DNA from: Blastopirellula sediminis
GTDB taxonomy: Bacteria; Planctomycetota; Planctomycetia; Pirellulales; Pirellulaceae
DNA: 64,000 nt
Assembly (NCBI RefSeq): GCF_020966755.1
Contig: NZ_JAJKFT010000010.1
Coordinates: 806,001-870,000 of the forward strand
Direction: 5' to 3'
Position 1 is the first letter of the stretch, and each line of letters begins with the position of its first letter. The notes under the pieces were generated by a model that worked only from the letters and a program-made list of their open reading frames with translations, did not search any database and was not told the origin of the DNA. Of the stretch, positions 8,008 to 17,141 are shown piece by piece. Made by a program: the position numbers and the translations under genes.

Positions 8008-8982
8008 TTAAACCGGCGCCGGCAAATCTCGTCGACAGAAGATCCAATGACCGAGTGCGAAGGTCGCAGCGCCTCCCAGCAAGAGTCCGCTGACAAGCGA
8101 CAGTCCGCCGAGCGCCAACTCTCCCTTGTTGTTCTCAAAGTAGAAGGTCCAGACTTCGGTCGGATAGCGGACGCCGTACGAGGTCAACACTTCCGGCTCG
8201 TAGAGCGTGAAGATCGTGAGGTACTTCAGCCAGTGGGCCGTGTCGACCGCCAGCGAAACGACGCGGACGATCATCTGCACGATCAGAAACCCGGTCACGA
8301 TCCCGATCGTCCGCCAGCGATAGCGATCCCACGAACTCATCCAGGTCGTCAGCCCCGCAAAGAAGACGCCGAGGCAACCAAGATTGATCGCCGACGGAAT
8401 GAACAAGCTGGTGTCGACGAAGTCGGCCAATGGAACGCGAACCGGCGCCTCTTTCACTTCGGTGAACGGGACCTCGATCTTCATGTTCAAAACCGGCAGC
8501 TTGATCGCGACCGGCGGCTTCTCTTGTTTGACCTTCGTCGTATGCACGCCGGTATGCGTCCCCAGCCACGCGGCGGTCGCGATCACCGCGCAGCCGACGA
8601 CCGTCACCAGGCTTTTGGAAAAGAGGAGCTGAAAGCGGCTGATCGGTTGCGCCAGCATCATCTCCATGGTTCCCCGGCCCAGCGGTCCGCTGACCGAATC
8701 GCTGCCGCGAGCGATCGCCCAGGTCACCATCAACAAGACGACCAGCGGCTCGTTGAACGTCACGCCGACTCGTCCTGGATAGGTGAAGAGCTGCGCGACG
8801 TCGACCGCCGAGTAACGTTCGACCTCGGGGCGGAGGATCTCCACGATGTTTTGAAAGCGGCTCATTTCGACCCGGCCGACAATCCAGGCCCGGATCATGC
8901 AAAAGCCGAAGATCGTCACTACCGAACCGAGCAACAACCAACGCGCCTCGCGAAACGATCGCACCAACAGCGCCGTGTTCAT
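8008..8982 (-). CDS. ABC-2 type transporter permease
   Basis: 324 residues with about six hydrophobic spans: near residues 16-36, 83-100, 130-148, 185-205, 220-245 and 290-315. R-G-T-M-E-M-M-L-A-Q-P-I-S-R is the conserved cytoplasmic stretch of ABC-2 permeases (G-T-x-E-x-L-L-x-x-P-x-S-R). Its start codon overlaps the stop of the upstream ATPase gene by 4 bp, so the two are translationally coupled and form one exporter. The substrate cannot be told. Confidence 0.88.
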   Translation of the reverse strand: MNTALLVRSFREARWLLLGSVVTIFGFCMIRAWIVGRVEMSRFQNIVEILRPEVERYSAVDVAQLFTYPGRVGVTFNEPLVVLLMVTWAIARGSDSVSGPLGRGTMEMMLAQPISRFQLLFSKSLVTVVGCAVIATAAWLGTHTGVHTTKVKQEKPPVAIKLPVLNMKIEVPFTEVKEAPVRVPLADFVDTSLFIPSAINLGCLGVFFAGLTTWMSSWDRYRWRTIGIVTGFLIVQMIVRVVSLAVDTAHWLKYLTIFTLYEPEVLTSYGVRYPTEVWTFYFENNKGELALGGLSLVSGLLLGGAATFALGHWIFCRRDLPAPV

Positions 8983-9869
8983 GCTGAAACCGCCTCTGGC
9001 TGCTCGAAGTGATACCGGTTGTAAATCGCTCGCAAGCCAAGCTGCGAAATCTGAATTTGCGACGTCGGCAGATTGGCGATCCAGGCCAGTGCCGGCTGCA
9101 AGTCGCCGTCGGTCTCAATCTGGAACGTCTCCGCCGTCTGCCGCACGTCGACGACGAGCGAAGTCAGTTCGTGAGGAACTTGCGGTAGCGGCTCTTTCAA
9201 CACGCCGCGAATCACATGTCGCCGCCGCATCGCATGCAAATCTTGATCATGGACGATGCGCCCTTGTCGCATGATCACCGCTCGCTGACAGATGTCTTCG
9301 ATCTCCGACAACACGTGCGAACAGATGATGACCGTTTTGCCCCGTTGATGGGCGTCGCCGATCATTTGCACCACTTCGTGCCGGACGTTCGGATCGAGAC
9401 TGGTCGTCGGCTCGTCGAAGATTAGCAGCGGCGCGTCGATCGACAGAGCGATCGCCAGCCCCAACTTTTGCCGCATCCCGGTCGACATGAACGCGACGCG
9501 GCGACGGAGATCCAGATCCAACCGCTGGGCCGTCTCTTCGGACCGCGTGCGACTCCCATGCGGGTGGACGTCGGCGAAGAACCGCAGGACCTCGCGCCCC
9601 TTCATTTCGCCAAACAGGCGGACGTCCCCCGGAAGGTAGGAAAGTCGGCGATGGACGTCCAAACTGCGTCCGTGACAATCCATTCCATCGATGGACGCAC
9701 TACCGGAAGTGGGGCGTAAAAATCCGAGGATCAGGCGAAACATCGTCGTTTTTCCGGCGCCGTTGGGCCCGAGCACGCCGCAGCACTGCCCGGTCGGGAC
9801 GTGCAGAGTCACCCCGTCCAGCGCCAGGAAATCGCCGTATCTTTTGGTAAGTCGGTTGGTTTCGAGCAT
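8979..9869 (-). CDS. ABC transporter ATP-binding protein
   Basis: 296 residues from the ATG at 9869, with GGAAG upstream; a longer start at 9896 lacks a ribosome site. The Walker A is G-P-N-G-A-G-K-T-T (34-42), and the Walker B is L-L-I-F-D-E-P-T. In place of the usual LSGGQ the signature is L-S/M-S-T-G-M-R-Q-K-L, a common form in ABC-2 exporters. The H-loop His is in I-I-C-S-H-V-L. The last ~80 residues form a C-terminal extension usual in this class. It works with the permease at 8008. Confidence 0.93.
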   Translation of the reverse strand: MLETNRLTKRYGDFLALDGVTLHVPTGQCCGVLGPNGAGKTTMFRLILGFLRPTSGSASIDGMDCHGRSLDVHRRLSYLPGDVRLFGEMKGREVLRFFADVHPHGSRTRSEETAQRLDLDLRRRVAFMSTGMRQKLGLAIALSIDAPLLIFDEPTTSLDPNVRHEVVQMIGDAHQRGKTVIICSHVLSEIEDICQRAVIMRQGRIVHDQDLHAMRRRHVIRGVLKEPLPQVPHELTSLVVDVRQTAETFQIETDGDLQPALAWIANLPTSQIQISQLGLRAIYNRYHFEQPEAVSA

Positions 9870-10038
9870 AAGCTTCTTACTTCCGAGGACCGCCATCGGT
9901 TTTGGAAATTAACCGATTCTTCGGAGCGGCGTGCACGCAGCGCCGGGAGAAACTAGAATATCAGAGAAGTCGGGCGCCAGCGCCACGGCTTACCCTATTC
10001 AACATCTCGCCCCACCCTCCTAACAGCTGAGATTCACC

Positions 10039-10776
10039 ATGCTGCGTATCTGGATGATTGGCTTGCTAGCCTCCTTCGCTCTCGTTACCGTTTCGCGCGC
10101 CGAAGACGCCGTGAAAGAACCGACGGCCGTGACCTCGGAATCGCGCAACGACCAGAAGTGGTGGAAAGATCGCCACGAACAAAAGCTGGCCGCCGCCAAA
10201 GCCGCCGACAAGATTGACCTGCTGATGATCGGCGACTCGATCACCCACGGCTGGGAAGGGAAGGGGAAGGAAGTTTTTGAAGAGTTCTACGGCAAGCGCA
10301 ACGCCCACAACATCGGCTACGGCGGCGACCGCACCGAACATGTGCTGTGGCGTTTTGAACATGGCGAACTCGACAACATGCATCCGAAGCTCGCGATCCT
10401 GATGATCGGCACCAACAACACCGGTCATCGCAAAGACCCGTCGGAAAACACCGCCGCCGGCATCAAGAAGATCGTCGCCAAGCTGCGTGAGAAGCTGCCG
10501 GAAACGAAGGTCCTGGTCCTGGCCATCTTCCCCCGCAGCGCCAACAAGACTGACGAGATGCGTAAAATCAACGACGGCACTAATGAGATCATCAAAGATC
10601 TGGCCGACGACAAGATGGTCTTCTTCTTGAACATCAACGACAAGTTCCTGACCGAAGACGGTACGCTGGCCAAAGAAGTGATGCCCGACCTGCTGCACCC
10701 GCACGAAAAAGGCTATCGCATCTGGGCCGAAGCGGTCGAACCGACCGTCGCCAAACTGATGGGCGAACAGCAGTAA
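10039..10776 (+). CDS. Secreted GDSL/SGNH hydrolase
   Basis: 245 residues with a signal peptide ending near S-R-A-E. Block I is G-D-S-I-T-H-G (nucleophile Ser), block II Gly is in [10 protein letters not shown], block III is G-T-N-N, and block V is [10 protein letters not shown] (catalytic Asp and His). This resembles the platelet-activating-factor acetylhydrolase-type SGNH branch common in planctomycetes. The likely reaction is ester hydrolysis outside the cytoplasm, perhaps of polysaccharide acetyl groups (inference). A co-oriented methyltransferase starts 10 bp downstream. Confidence 0.92.
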   Translation: MLRIWMIGLLASFALVTVSRAEDAVKEPTAVTSESRNDQKWWKDRHEQKLAAAKAADKIDLLMIGDSITHGWEGKGKEVFEEFYGKRNAHNIGYGGDRTEHVLWRFEHGELDNMHPKLAILMIGTNNTGHRKDPSENTAAGIKKIVAKLREKLPETKVLVLAIFPRSANKTDEMRKINDGTNEIIKDLADDKMVFFLNINDKFLTEDGTLAKEVMPDLLHPHEKGYRIWAEAVEPTVAKLMGEQQ

Positions 10777-10786
10777 GGACCGCTCG

Positions 10787-11518
10787 ATGCCCATGTATCG
10801 TTCTCTAGTTTTGTACGCGACCATCCTGCTTGGGATGGTCGCCGCCGCGAACGCCGTCGCCCAAGAGAAGGCCCCGGCCGTAGAGCAAAGCGTCAAACCT
10901 GGCGTCAACGCCAACTTTCTGGATGAGTCGCTCGACGTTAACGCGTGGATTGAGCGGTTCGAAGTCGAAAGCCGCGAGGTTTACCATGCCCGCGAAGAAG
11001 TGTTAAAAGCGGCCGGCATCAAACCAGGCATGCGGATCGCCGACGTCGGCGCCGGCTCCGGTTTTTACACCCGTCTGTTCGCCCGCGCCGTCGGTCCGAC
11101 CGGTTGGGTCTACGCCGTCGACATCTCTCCGAAGTTCCTGCAGCACGTCAGCAGCAGCAACGCGGAGTTGGGCCTGAACAACATTACCTGCGTTCTCGGC
11201 GGCGAGCGTTCGATTCAGCTTCCGGCCGACTCGGTCGACCTCGTCTTCATCTGCGATACCTACCATCACTTTGAGTATCCGCAGTCGACCCTCGCTTCGA
11301 TCCATCAAGCGCTTCGCTCGGACGGGACGCTGGTGGTGATCGATTTTGAGCGGATTCCTGGCGAGTCGCGAGACTGGACGCTCGATCACGTCCGCGCCGG
11401 CAAGGAGACCTTCCGCCAAGAGATCGAGCAAGCCGGCTTCACGCTGGCGGAAGAGCCGAAGATCGAGTCGTTCAAGGAAAACTACTTCCTGCGGTTCCGG
11501 AAAAAGTCGGCCGAATGA
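10787..11518 (+). CDS. Exported class I SAM-dependent methyltransferase-like protein
   Basis: 243 residues. The N-terminus (S-L-V-L-Y-A-T-I-L-L-G-M-V-A-A-A-N-A-V-A) is a clear signal peptide. The rest is a class I methyltransferase: motif I is A-D-V-G-A-G-S-G-F-Y-T, the acidic residue after strand 2 is in A-V-D-I-S, and motif IV is V-D-L-V-F-I-C-D-T-Y-H-H. A SAM enzyme with an export signal is odd, because SAM is cytosolic, although such fusions recur in planctomycetes. Its stop overlaps the start of the APC permease (ATGA), so the two are co-translated. Confidence 0.88.
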   Translation: MPMYRSLVLYATILLGMVAAANAVAQEKAPAVEQSVKPGVNANFLDESLDVNAWIERFEVESREVYHAREEVLKAAGIKPGMRIADVGAGSGFYTRLFARAVGPTGWVYAVDISPKFLQHVSSSNAELGLNNITCVLGGERSIQLPADSVDLVFICDTYHHFEYPQSTLASIHQALRSDGTLVVIDFERIPGESRDWTLDHVRAGKETFRQEIEQAGFTLAEEPKIESFKENYFLRFRKKSAE

Positions 11519-12822
11519 GCGATCGCCGGGCGTTCGGCCTCTGGACTCTGACGTTTCTGGTGGTCGCCAACATGATTGGCGCCGGCGTCTTCACGACGTC
11601 GGGCTTTACGCTCGCCAGCGTCGGATCTCCCGGCTGGGTCGTTGCGGCGTGGATCGTCGGCGGCTTTATCGCGATCATGGGAGCGATCAGCTACGGACAG
11701 CTGAGTCGCGTCATGCCGGAATCGGGCGGCGAGTATCTCTTCCTCTCGCAAGCGCTCCATCCCGCCGCCGGTTTTGTCGGCGGGTGGATTTCGCTGATCG
11801 CCGGCTTCACCGGCGCGATCGCCTACGCGGCGATCACGCTCGAGAAGTACGTCACCCACAGCATTCCCCTTCCGCTGCTCGACGGCTCGATTGCGATCGT
11901 CACCGTCGGCGTCTGCGGTTTGTTGCATGGCTTGGGGGCGCGACTTGGCGCCGGTCTGCAGAACGTAGTGGTGCTGCTTAAACTGGCGCTGCTCGGTCTC
12001 TTCCTGTTCCTGGCCCTCACATCGGACATCGACTGGCAAGGAGCGCCCCTTCCGGCAGCCGAACCGCTGACCGGCTGGGGTTTAGCGCTGGCGCTGGGCA
12101 ACTCGCTGGTCTGGATCGCGCTTAGCTATCTGGGCTTCAACGCCGCCGTGTATGTCGCCAGCGAAGCGAAGAGCGCCGGCGACGTGCCGAAGTCGCTGCT
12201 GATCGGCACGCTGATCGTCACGCTCCTCTACGTCCTGTTGAACGCCGTCTTCGTCTACGCTCCAGAGCCGTCGGCGATCGTCGGCAAGCCGGAAGTCGCC
12301 GCGATCGCGGCCGAAGCGATCGGCGGCGAACCGTTGTCGCAACTGGTCAGCGCTACGATCGTGATCGCCCTCTTCACCTCCGTGATGAGCATGATCATGG
12401 CCGCGCCCCGGGTGTATGCGAAAATGGCGGACGATGGGTTTTTGCATCATTCGTTCCGCGCCCAAGAGTCGGCCCCGCAAACGGCGATCGCGCTGCAAAG
12501 CGTCCTGGCGATTGGAATGATTTTGTTTTATTCGCGGCTCGAGTCGCTGCTCGGCTATTTGGGGCTGACCCTCTCGCTCTGCGCCGCGTTGACCGTGTTC
12601 TGCGCGCTGCTGCCGTCGGTTCGCCCCGGGCCGCTGGTTAGTCTCCACAGCCTTCCCCCGGTACTATATTTGATCGGCACCCTCGTTTCGGCGGTGCTGA
12701 TGTCGATCAATCAGCCGTGGGCTTTACTGCCGGTGGCGATCACGTTTGGGGTCGGTGGCGCCGCCTATTGGGCGATTCGCAGCCGAACCGAACCAGCGAT
12801 CGAGGGTCCTCCGTCACCATGA
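11515..12822 (+). CDS. APC-superfamily amino acid permease
   Basis: 435 residues, about twelve hydrophobic spans. The first span carries V-V-A-N-M-I-G-A-G-V-F-T-T-S-G, the unwound-helix motif (G-x-G-I/V-F) that binds the substrate amino group in APC transporters. I-M-G-A-I-S-Y-G-Q-L-S-R and P-E-S-G-G-E-Y are also family patterns. The start overlaps the methyltransferase stop. Substrate unknown; an amino acid or polyamine is likely. Confidence 0.9.
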   Translation: MSDRRAFGLWTLTFLVVANMIGAGVFTTSGFTLASVGSPGWVVAAWIVGGFIAIMGAISYGQLSRVMPESGGEYLFLSQALHPAAGFVGGWISLIAGFTGAIAYAAITLEKYVTHSIPLPLLDGSIAIVTVGVCGLLHGLGARLGAGLQNVVVLLKLALLGLFLFLALTSDIDWQGAPLPAAEPLTGWGLALALGNSLVWIALSYLGFNAAVYVASEAKSAGDVPKSLLIGTLIVTLLYVLLNAVFVYAPEPSAIVGKPEVAAIAAEAIGGEPLSQLVSATIVIALFTSVMSMIMAAPRVYAKMADDGFLHHSFRAQESAPQTAIALQSVLAIGMILFYSRLESLLGYLGLTLSLCAALTVFCALLPSVRPGPLVSLHSLPPVLYLIGTLVSAVLMSINQPWALLPVAITFGVGGAAYWAIRSRTEPAIEGPPSP

Positions 12823-12932
12823 CGCCTCCTTTGGGGGGAATAACAACGGTCATCAACCTTGCCTCTGGCTCGACTCAGCGGTTATTCTGAGTGAGTAAAT
12901 CTTTGCAGCTAATCCAATTGCGGAGGGCTCCT

Positions 12933-14861
12933 ATGGGCGGCCGCCTGGTACTTGTACTTCTGCTTGCGCTTTTCTCGACCTTCGTGTCGCGGCCCGTTTC
13001 GTTGGCTGCGGCCAATGAAGACCCGTCGCGCGATCGGATCGATCAGCTGATCCAACAGTTAGGGCATAAGAATTTCGCGATTCGCGAACGGGCCCAAAAC
13101 GAACTGTCGGCGATCGGCGTCGCCGCGTTTGACCAGGTCTACGAAGCGATGAACCATCGCGATCTCGAGATCGCTCGCCGTGCGCAGTACCTCGCTCGCA
13201 GCTTGAACGTCAACTGGGCCCGCGAAGATTACAGCCCGGAAGTCCGCGCCTTCCTGACCCGCTACAGCAAACAGAACGAAGACCAGCGGAGCAGCCTGAT
13301 CGGTCAACTGGGCGAGCTCACTTCGATGGATGCGATCTCGGCTCTGTCGCGGATCAGCCGTTTGGAAATCTCGGAGCGTCTCTCGAAAGAAGCGGCCCTC
13401 GTCATCGCGTTGAATCAAGGGATTGGGCTCTCTCCTGATTCGATCCAGCAACTGAAGGAAACGATCAACGAAGAGATCGGCAACAGCGAGCGAACCGGTC
13501 CGGTCTGGTTGCGACTGTACGAGAAGAGCCTCGACGATCCGGCGCCGGCTATCGATGCGCGCCAAACGCTGATCGAACAAGAGCTGCAAACGTTCGCCGG
13601 TCGTCCCGAACGGACGACGCGGCATATCGTGCAGGACCTGTTGCGCTGGCAAGTCGAACAGCAGCGCAAACTGGGTCGCGATGACGACTCGCTCGAAACG
13701 ATGCGGCAAGTGATTCGCATCAGCCAACCCTCCAGCTCGGAATTGATCGACATCACCACATGGCTCCTCAATCAGCGCGGTCCGCAGATTGTGGAAGAGC
13801 TGGCCGCTCACTACGCCGATCCAGAGCAAAAAGAAAAAGAGGGAGTCGTGACCGGGCAATTCGTCGATGACGCAAACCTCCTCTACCTATTGGCCGAAGC
13901 GAAACTGGTCCAAAGCAAAATCGACGAAGCGACCGCCGTCGCCGATCAGGCGCATCACATGAACGACGCCCTGGTCGACAACGTCTTTCTGACAGCAGCC
14001 GCGCTCCACAATCGGGGGCTGATCCGCTGGGCCGAGCGCGAATATCGCCGCGTGATCGAGAAAGAAGGCGCCCTCAGCCCGCGCTATAGCGCCTGGCCGA
14101 CGCGTCAGCTGGGCGAAATGCTTTCGGATCGCAAACGCTACGCCGACGCCGCCGCAATCTACAAGCCGCTGATCGATATCTACGATGCCGAAACGAAACG
14201 AGGCAAGACCTCGGACGAAGCGGAAGGAGATCGTTCGCGCTACCACTACTTCCTGGCTCGCGCCGCCGAACAGAAGGGCGACGTCGAGTTGGCCAAAACG
14301 GAACTGATCAAAGCGAACGAACGGGACCCGTTTGAAGTCGACGTGCTGATCATGATGCACCGGATTTCCAAGGATTCGAAATGGCTCGAATCGACTCGCC
14401 CGAAAATCGAAGACGCGCGGGCCGAGTTCAAGAAGACGGTCGAAGACTTCCAGAAGCATTGGGACTTCTTCAAGCGGAACGGCCGCGGCGTCGAATTTCT
14501 CGGCAGCGACCTTCGCACCTACACGCGTGAGCTGAACCAATACGCCTGGCTGGTCGGCAACACTTACGGCGATCTCGATCACGCGATCGAAGCGAGCCTG
14601 TTGTCGCTGGAACTCGCCCCCGGCGAAGGCGCCTATCTCGACACCTTGGCTCACTGCTACTACGCGAACAAGGACTACGCCAAAGCGGTCGAATGCCAGA
14701 CCGAAGCGGTGGAGCAGATGCCCCACTACACGGAAATCCGCGAGAAGTACAACAAGTTCGCCGACGCCTACGAAAAGAACGTCGGCCCGCTCGTCCGCTG
14801 GCAGCCGCCGGTCGATCCCGAATCGTTCTTCCCGGACGAAAAAGAGAAGGGCGACAAGTGA
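12933..14861 (+). CDS. Secreted TPR/HEAT-repeat protein
   Basis: 642 residues from the ATG at 12933, which has GGAGGG just upstream; an upstream GTG at 12891 is less likely. A signal peptide (V-L-V-L-L-L-A-L-F-S) is followed by HEAT-like helical pairs (residues ~35-90, I-R-E-R-A-Q-N-E-L-S-A-I-G pattern) and then many TPR-like helices, clearest at the end: P-G-E-G-A-Y-L-D-T-L-A-H-C-Y-Y-A-N-K-D-Y-A-K-A. A scaffold in the periplasm is likely. The 3' end overlaps the DUF2752 gene by 4 bp. Confidence 0.88.
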   Translation: MGGRLVLVLLLALFSTFVSRPVSLAAANEDPSRDRIDQLIQQLGHKNFAIRERAQNELSAIGVAAFDQVYEAMNHRDLEIARRAQYLARSLNVNWAREDYSPEVRAFLTRYSKQNEDQRSSLIGQLGELTSMDAISALSRISRLEISERLSKEAALVIALNQGIGLSPDSIQQLKETINEEIGNSERTGPVWLRLYEKSLDDPAPAIDARQTLIEQELQTFAGRPERTTRHIVQDLLRWQVEQQRKLGRDDDSLETMRQVIRISQPSSSELIDITTWLLNQRGPQIVEELAAHYADPEQKEKEGVVTGQFVDDANLLYLLAEAKLVQSKIDEATAVADQAHHMNDALVDNVFLTAAALHNRGLIRWAEREYRRVIEKEGALSPRYSAWPTRQLGEMLSDRKRYADAAAIYKPLIDIYDAETKRGKTSDEAEGDRSRYHYFLARAAEQKGDVELAKTELIKANERDPFEVDVLIMMHRISKDSKWLESTRPKIEDARAEFKKTVEDFQKHWDFFKRNGRGVEFLGSDLRTYTRELNQYAWLVGNTYGDLDHAIEASLLSLELAPGEGAYLDTLAHCYYANKDYAKAVECQTEAVEQMPHYTEIREKYNKFADAYEKNVGPLVRWQPPVDPESFFPDEKEKGDK

Positions 14862-15337
14862 GCGATTCCGTAGAAGCGATCGACGCGATTCCGCTGGAGC
14901 AGTATGAACTCGTCGAGTCTCCCGAGCGTGCGTCCCTCACCTTTCACTGGGTGATGCTCGCGATGTCGTCGGCAGTGTTGATCGCTTCGTTCGCACTCAA
15001 CTTTCAAGCCGGCGAAACGGTCTATCTACCCTTCAGCGAGTTCGCCGTTCCGCCCAGCTGCGGCATGAAGCTCTTCTGGGGCGTCGATTGCCCCGGCTGC
15101 GGCCTGACCCGCAGCTTTATTCTCCTCGCCCATGGCGACTTGGCAGGCTCACTCGCCTACAACCCCTCCGGCATCCTGCTGTTTGCGGTGGTTCTGTTCC
15201 AAGTGCCGTATCGCATCGGCCAGCTCTGGCGAATTCGTCAGGGGCTTCCCACCTGGAACCTGGGGACTGCGTCCGCAGTTGGCTTCTCGGCAATCTTCGC
15301 CGTGATGCTGATTCAGTGGGTTGTGAAGCTGCTCTAG
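14858..15337 (+). CDS. DUF2752 membrane protein
   Basis: 159 residues. GTG start overlapping the TPR stop (GTGA), so it is translationally coupled. The signature C-G-M-K-L-F-W-G-V-D-C-P-G-C-G-L-T-R-S matches the DUF2752 family (C-P-G-C-G-x-T-R). Three membrane spans lie at about 28-48, 95-112 and 135-155. Function unknown. The three conserved Cys lie at the membrane boundary and could bind a metal (inference). Confidence 0.9.
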   Translation: MSDSVEAIDAIPLEQYELVESPERASLTFHWVMLAMSSAVLIASFALNFQAGETVYLPFSEFAVPPSCGMKLFWGVDCPGCGLTRSFILLAHGDLAGSLAYNPSGILLFAVVLFQVPYRIGQLWRIRQGLPTWNLGTASAVGFSAIFAVMLIQWVVKLL

Positions 15338-15349
15338 TCGTCGCCTCGT

Positions 15350-15411
15350 GTAGGTCAGGCCTTGGCCTGACGAACTGTCACGCGATTGCGTCAGGCCAAG
15401 GCCTGACCTAC
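15350..15411. repeat. Perfect 23-nt inverted repeat (GTAGG-CAGGCC palindrome family)
   Basis: Arms 15350-15372 and 15389-15411 are exact reverse complements around a 16-nt loop. Each arm is itself nearly palindromic (GGTCAGGCC/TTGGCCTGA). It fills the 81-bp gap between two convergent stop codons (15337 and 15419) and could end transcription both ways. A related element lies in frame inside the gene at 41821 (42993-43062). Confidence 0.9.
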
Positions 15412-15418
15412 GACTGAC

Positions 15419-16237
15419 CTAGATCCCCAGATACTCTTCCAGCGTCTCGCGGATCATCGCCACGTCCGCTTCATTGCCGGTCCAGATGCGGTAGTTGAGT
15501 GCATGGACTTGGGCGGCGATCGTCAGGCCGTCGTGCAGCGTCGCTTCGGTCGACAGAACCGCGTCTCCCAGCGCGTTGCTCGGCGTAATCGCCAGGTCGA
15601 CGATCGTCATCTCTTTGGTGATCGTCGCCGGATCGAAGAGGAGCGTCTCCTCGGCGTCGCCGGTCTGGATCACGATGTCGACGTCGGACAGCGGCAACGG
15701 CTTTTCGGCCAGTTCGTACGCCGTTTCAACCGAGAAGTCTTCGTGCAGTCGATGTGCGAGCGATTGTCCCGGCTCGTCGGCCGCGGCCAAGATCGTCATC
15801 TTCTGCGGCGACATCGCCGCCAATTGCGCGGCGATCGCACGTCCGCGGCTACCGGCCCCGGCAATGACGATCCGCTTCTCCGTCACGTCCCCCAAGGTCT
15901 TGGCGACGGCCGCCGCTTCGGTATTCTCGCCGAAGAGTTTCCCTTCGCGAATCGAGACGCAATTGACGATTCCGCCGATTTCGACCACCGGCGTCTTCTC
16001 ATCCAAAAGCGCGACCGCTTCTTTCAAGAACGGAGTCCCAACAGAGACTCCCAGAAAGCCGAGCGCTCGCGTTCCGCGGAGCGCCTCAGCGAAGTCGCCC
16101 AGCTCCACCTCCAGCGTCAGACATCGCCAGTCGCAGCCGGCGGCCTCAAAGCACTTTTCCATGACATACTGCGTCGGGTTTCCCGCGGCGGGATATCCGA
16201 GCGAGCAGACGATCTCTTGGAGCGTTTCGTGCGTCAT
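15419..16237 (-). CDS. Shikimate dehydrogenase-like protein with altered active-site motifs
   Basis: 272 residues from the ATG at 16237. The frame is open to 16459 but the extra part overlaps the divergent gene and lacks homology; no good ribosome site was seen for any start. The fold is AroE-like: L-G-Y-P-A-A-G-N-P near the start, G-F-L-G-V-S-V-G-T-P, G-E-N-T-E, and the NADP loop G-A-G-S-R-G-R-A. Key sites differ. The shikimate-binding S-x-S is N-P-T-Q, the V-T-x-P-x-K lysine motif reads V-G-T-P-F-L-K, and the catalytic Asp of N-T-D is Glu. It may act on another substrate or be a pseudo-enzyme. Confidence 0.75.
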   Translation of the reverse strand: MTHETLQEIVCSLGYPAAGNPTQYVMEKCFEAAGCDWRCLTLEVELGDFAEALRGTRALGFLGVSVGTPFLKEAVALLDEKTPVVEIGGIVNCVSIREGKLFGENTEAAAVAKTLGDVTEKRIVIAGAGSRGRAIAAQLAAMSPQKMTILAAADEPGQSLAHRLHEDFSVETAYELAEKPLPLSDVDIVIQTGDAEETLLFDPATITKEMTIVDLAITPSNALGDAVLSTEATLHDGLTIAAQVHALNYRIWTGNEADVAMIRETLEEYLGI

Positions 16238-16358
16238 GGCGTCGAGGAGGGAAAAATCGTTACGGCCGATACATTCTGAAGCGTAATCGGCCGCCTTGCA
16301 ACGACCCCGGCGACCGTAGCGCTTCCCTTCGCCCGCAGCCGCAATCATGCTGAAAGGC

Positions 16359-17141
16359 ATGACTCCCCTCCGTTTGCTACGTTTGCTCTTCCTCGCGGCC
16401 ACTCTGGCGGTCGATGCGGCCTTTTTCGCCGCGGCCGAAAAATTTGGCGCACGCAGCATGCCCGGAGTCCTGCTGCTCGGCGAAATCCTCGCCCAATGCG
16501 GGGCGGCGGCGATCTACCTGGGGCTTTCCCCCAGACGGCAACTGACCTTTCGCCTGCTCGCTTGCTCTGGGGCGACGGTCATGGCGGCCATGCTGATGGC
16601 CCGGCTCACGCCGCTCGCCTGGCAAATCTGGCTCGCATCCCTCTCGGCGATGGTCACGATGATCGCCGTGCCGATTTTGGCGAGTCGCCTCCTGACCGCT
16701 TCACGACGGCAGTTTTCCCTGGCCGAAATCTTGGGTCTGACGACGCTGATCGCCGTGTTCTGCGCCGCGTTTCGCTCGCTCCCGCTTCAGATCGAATATG
16801 CGGGCCTGCTGCTCGGCTGCCTGACCGCTTTGGCGACAATCACCTGGCTGGCCGCCTGGTTGATTGCGACCGAAAGAAATGGCCCGCTGTCGCAAGCCGT
16901 GTTGATCATCACGGCGTTTGGGCTGGGACAACTGATGGGAGCGATCGACGCGTCACCTGCAGCTGGCTTTTTTGCGTCGACCATTTTCACCGCGATGGCG
17001 GTCTACTTTTTGATTTGGATGTTGGTCGAAAAACATGGCTCGCGAACTAGAGAGGCGGAGCCGCCGGTCGAGGAAGTCGACGCGGACGCCGAGCCAGTAT
17101 TGCTGCCGCTAGCAAGAGACGCGGCGCCTTCTATTCGCTGA
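16359..17141 (+). CDS. Seven- to eight-span membrane protein, unknown
   Basis: 260 residues from the ATG at 16359, with GAAAGG at a good distance. Hydrophobic helices are spread over residues ~5-225, and an acidic tail (E-E-V-D-A-D-A-E-P-V) ends it. The central stretch S-R-R-Q-F-S-L-A-E-I-L-G-L-T-T-L-I-A-V resembles a membrane segment widespread in planctomycete hypothetical proteins. No named family is recognised. It diverges from the AroE-like gene and converges on the next small gene, overlapping it by 11 bp. Confidence 0.75.
   Translation: MTPLRLLRLLFLAATLAVDAAFFAAAEKFGARSMPGVLLLGEILAQCGAAAIYLGLSPRRQLTFRLLACSGATVMAAMLMARLTPLAWQIWLASLSAMVTMIAVPILASRLLTASRRQFSLAEILGLTTLIAVFCAAFRSLPLQIEYAGLLLGCLTALATITWLAAWLIATERNGPLSQAVLIITAFGLGQLMGAIDASPAAGFFASTIFTAMAVYFLIWMLVEKHGSRTREAEPPVEEVDADAEPVLLPLARDAAPSIR

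Noticed and set aside
7869-8138. An 89-codon minus-strand frame upstream of the ABC permease end.
   Set aside because: No ribosome site, overlaps the 3' part of the permease gene, low-complexity Arg/Ser-rich product.
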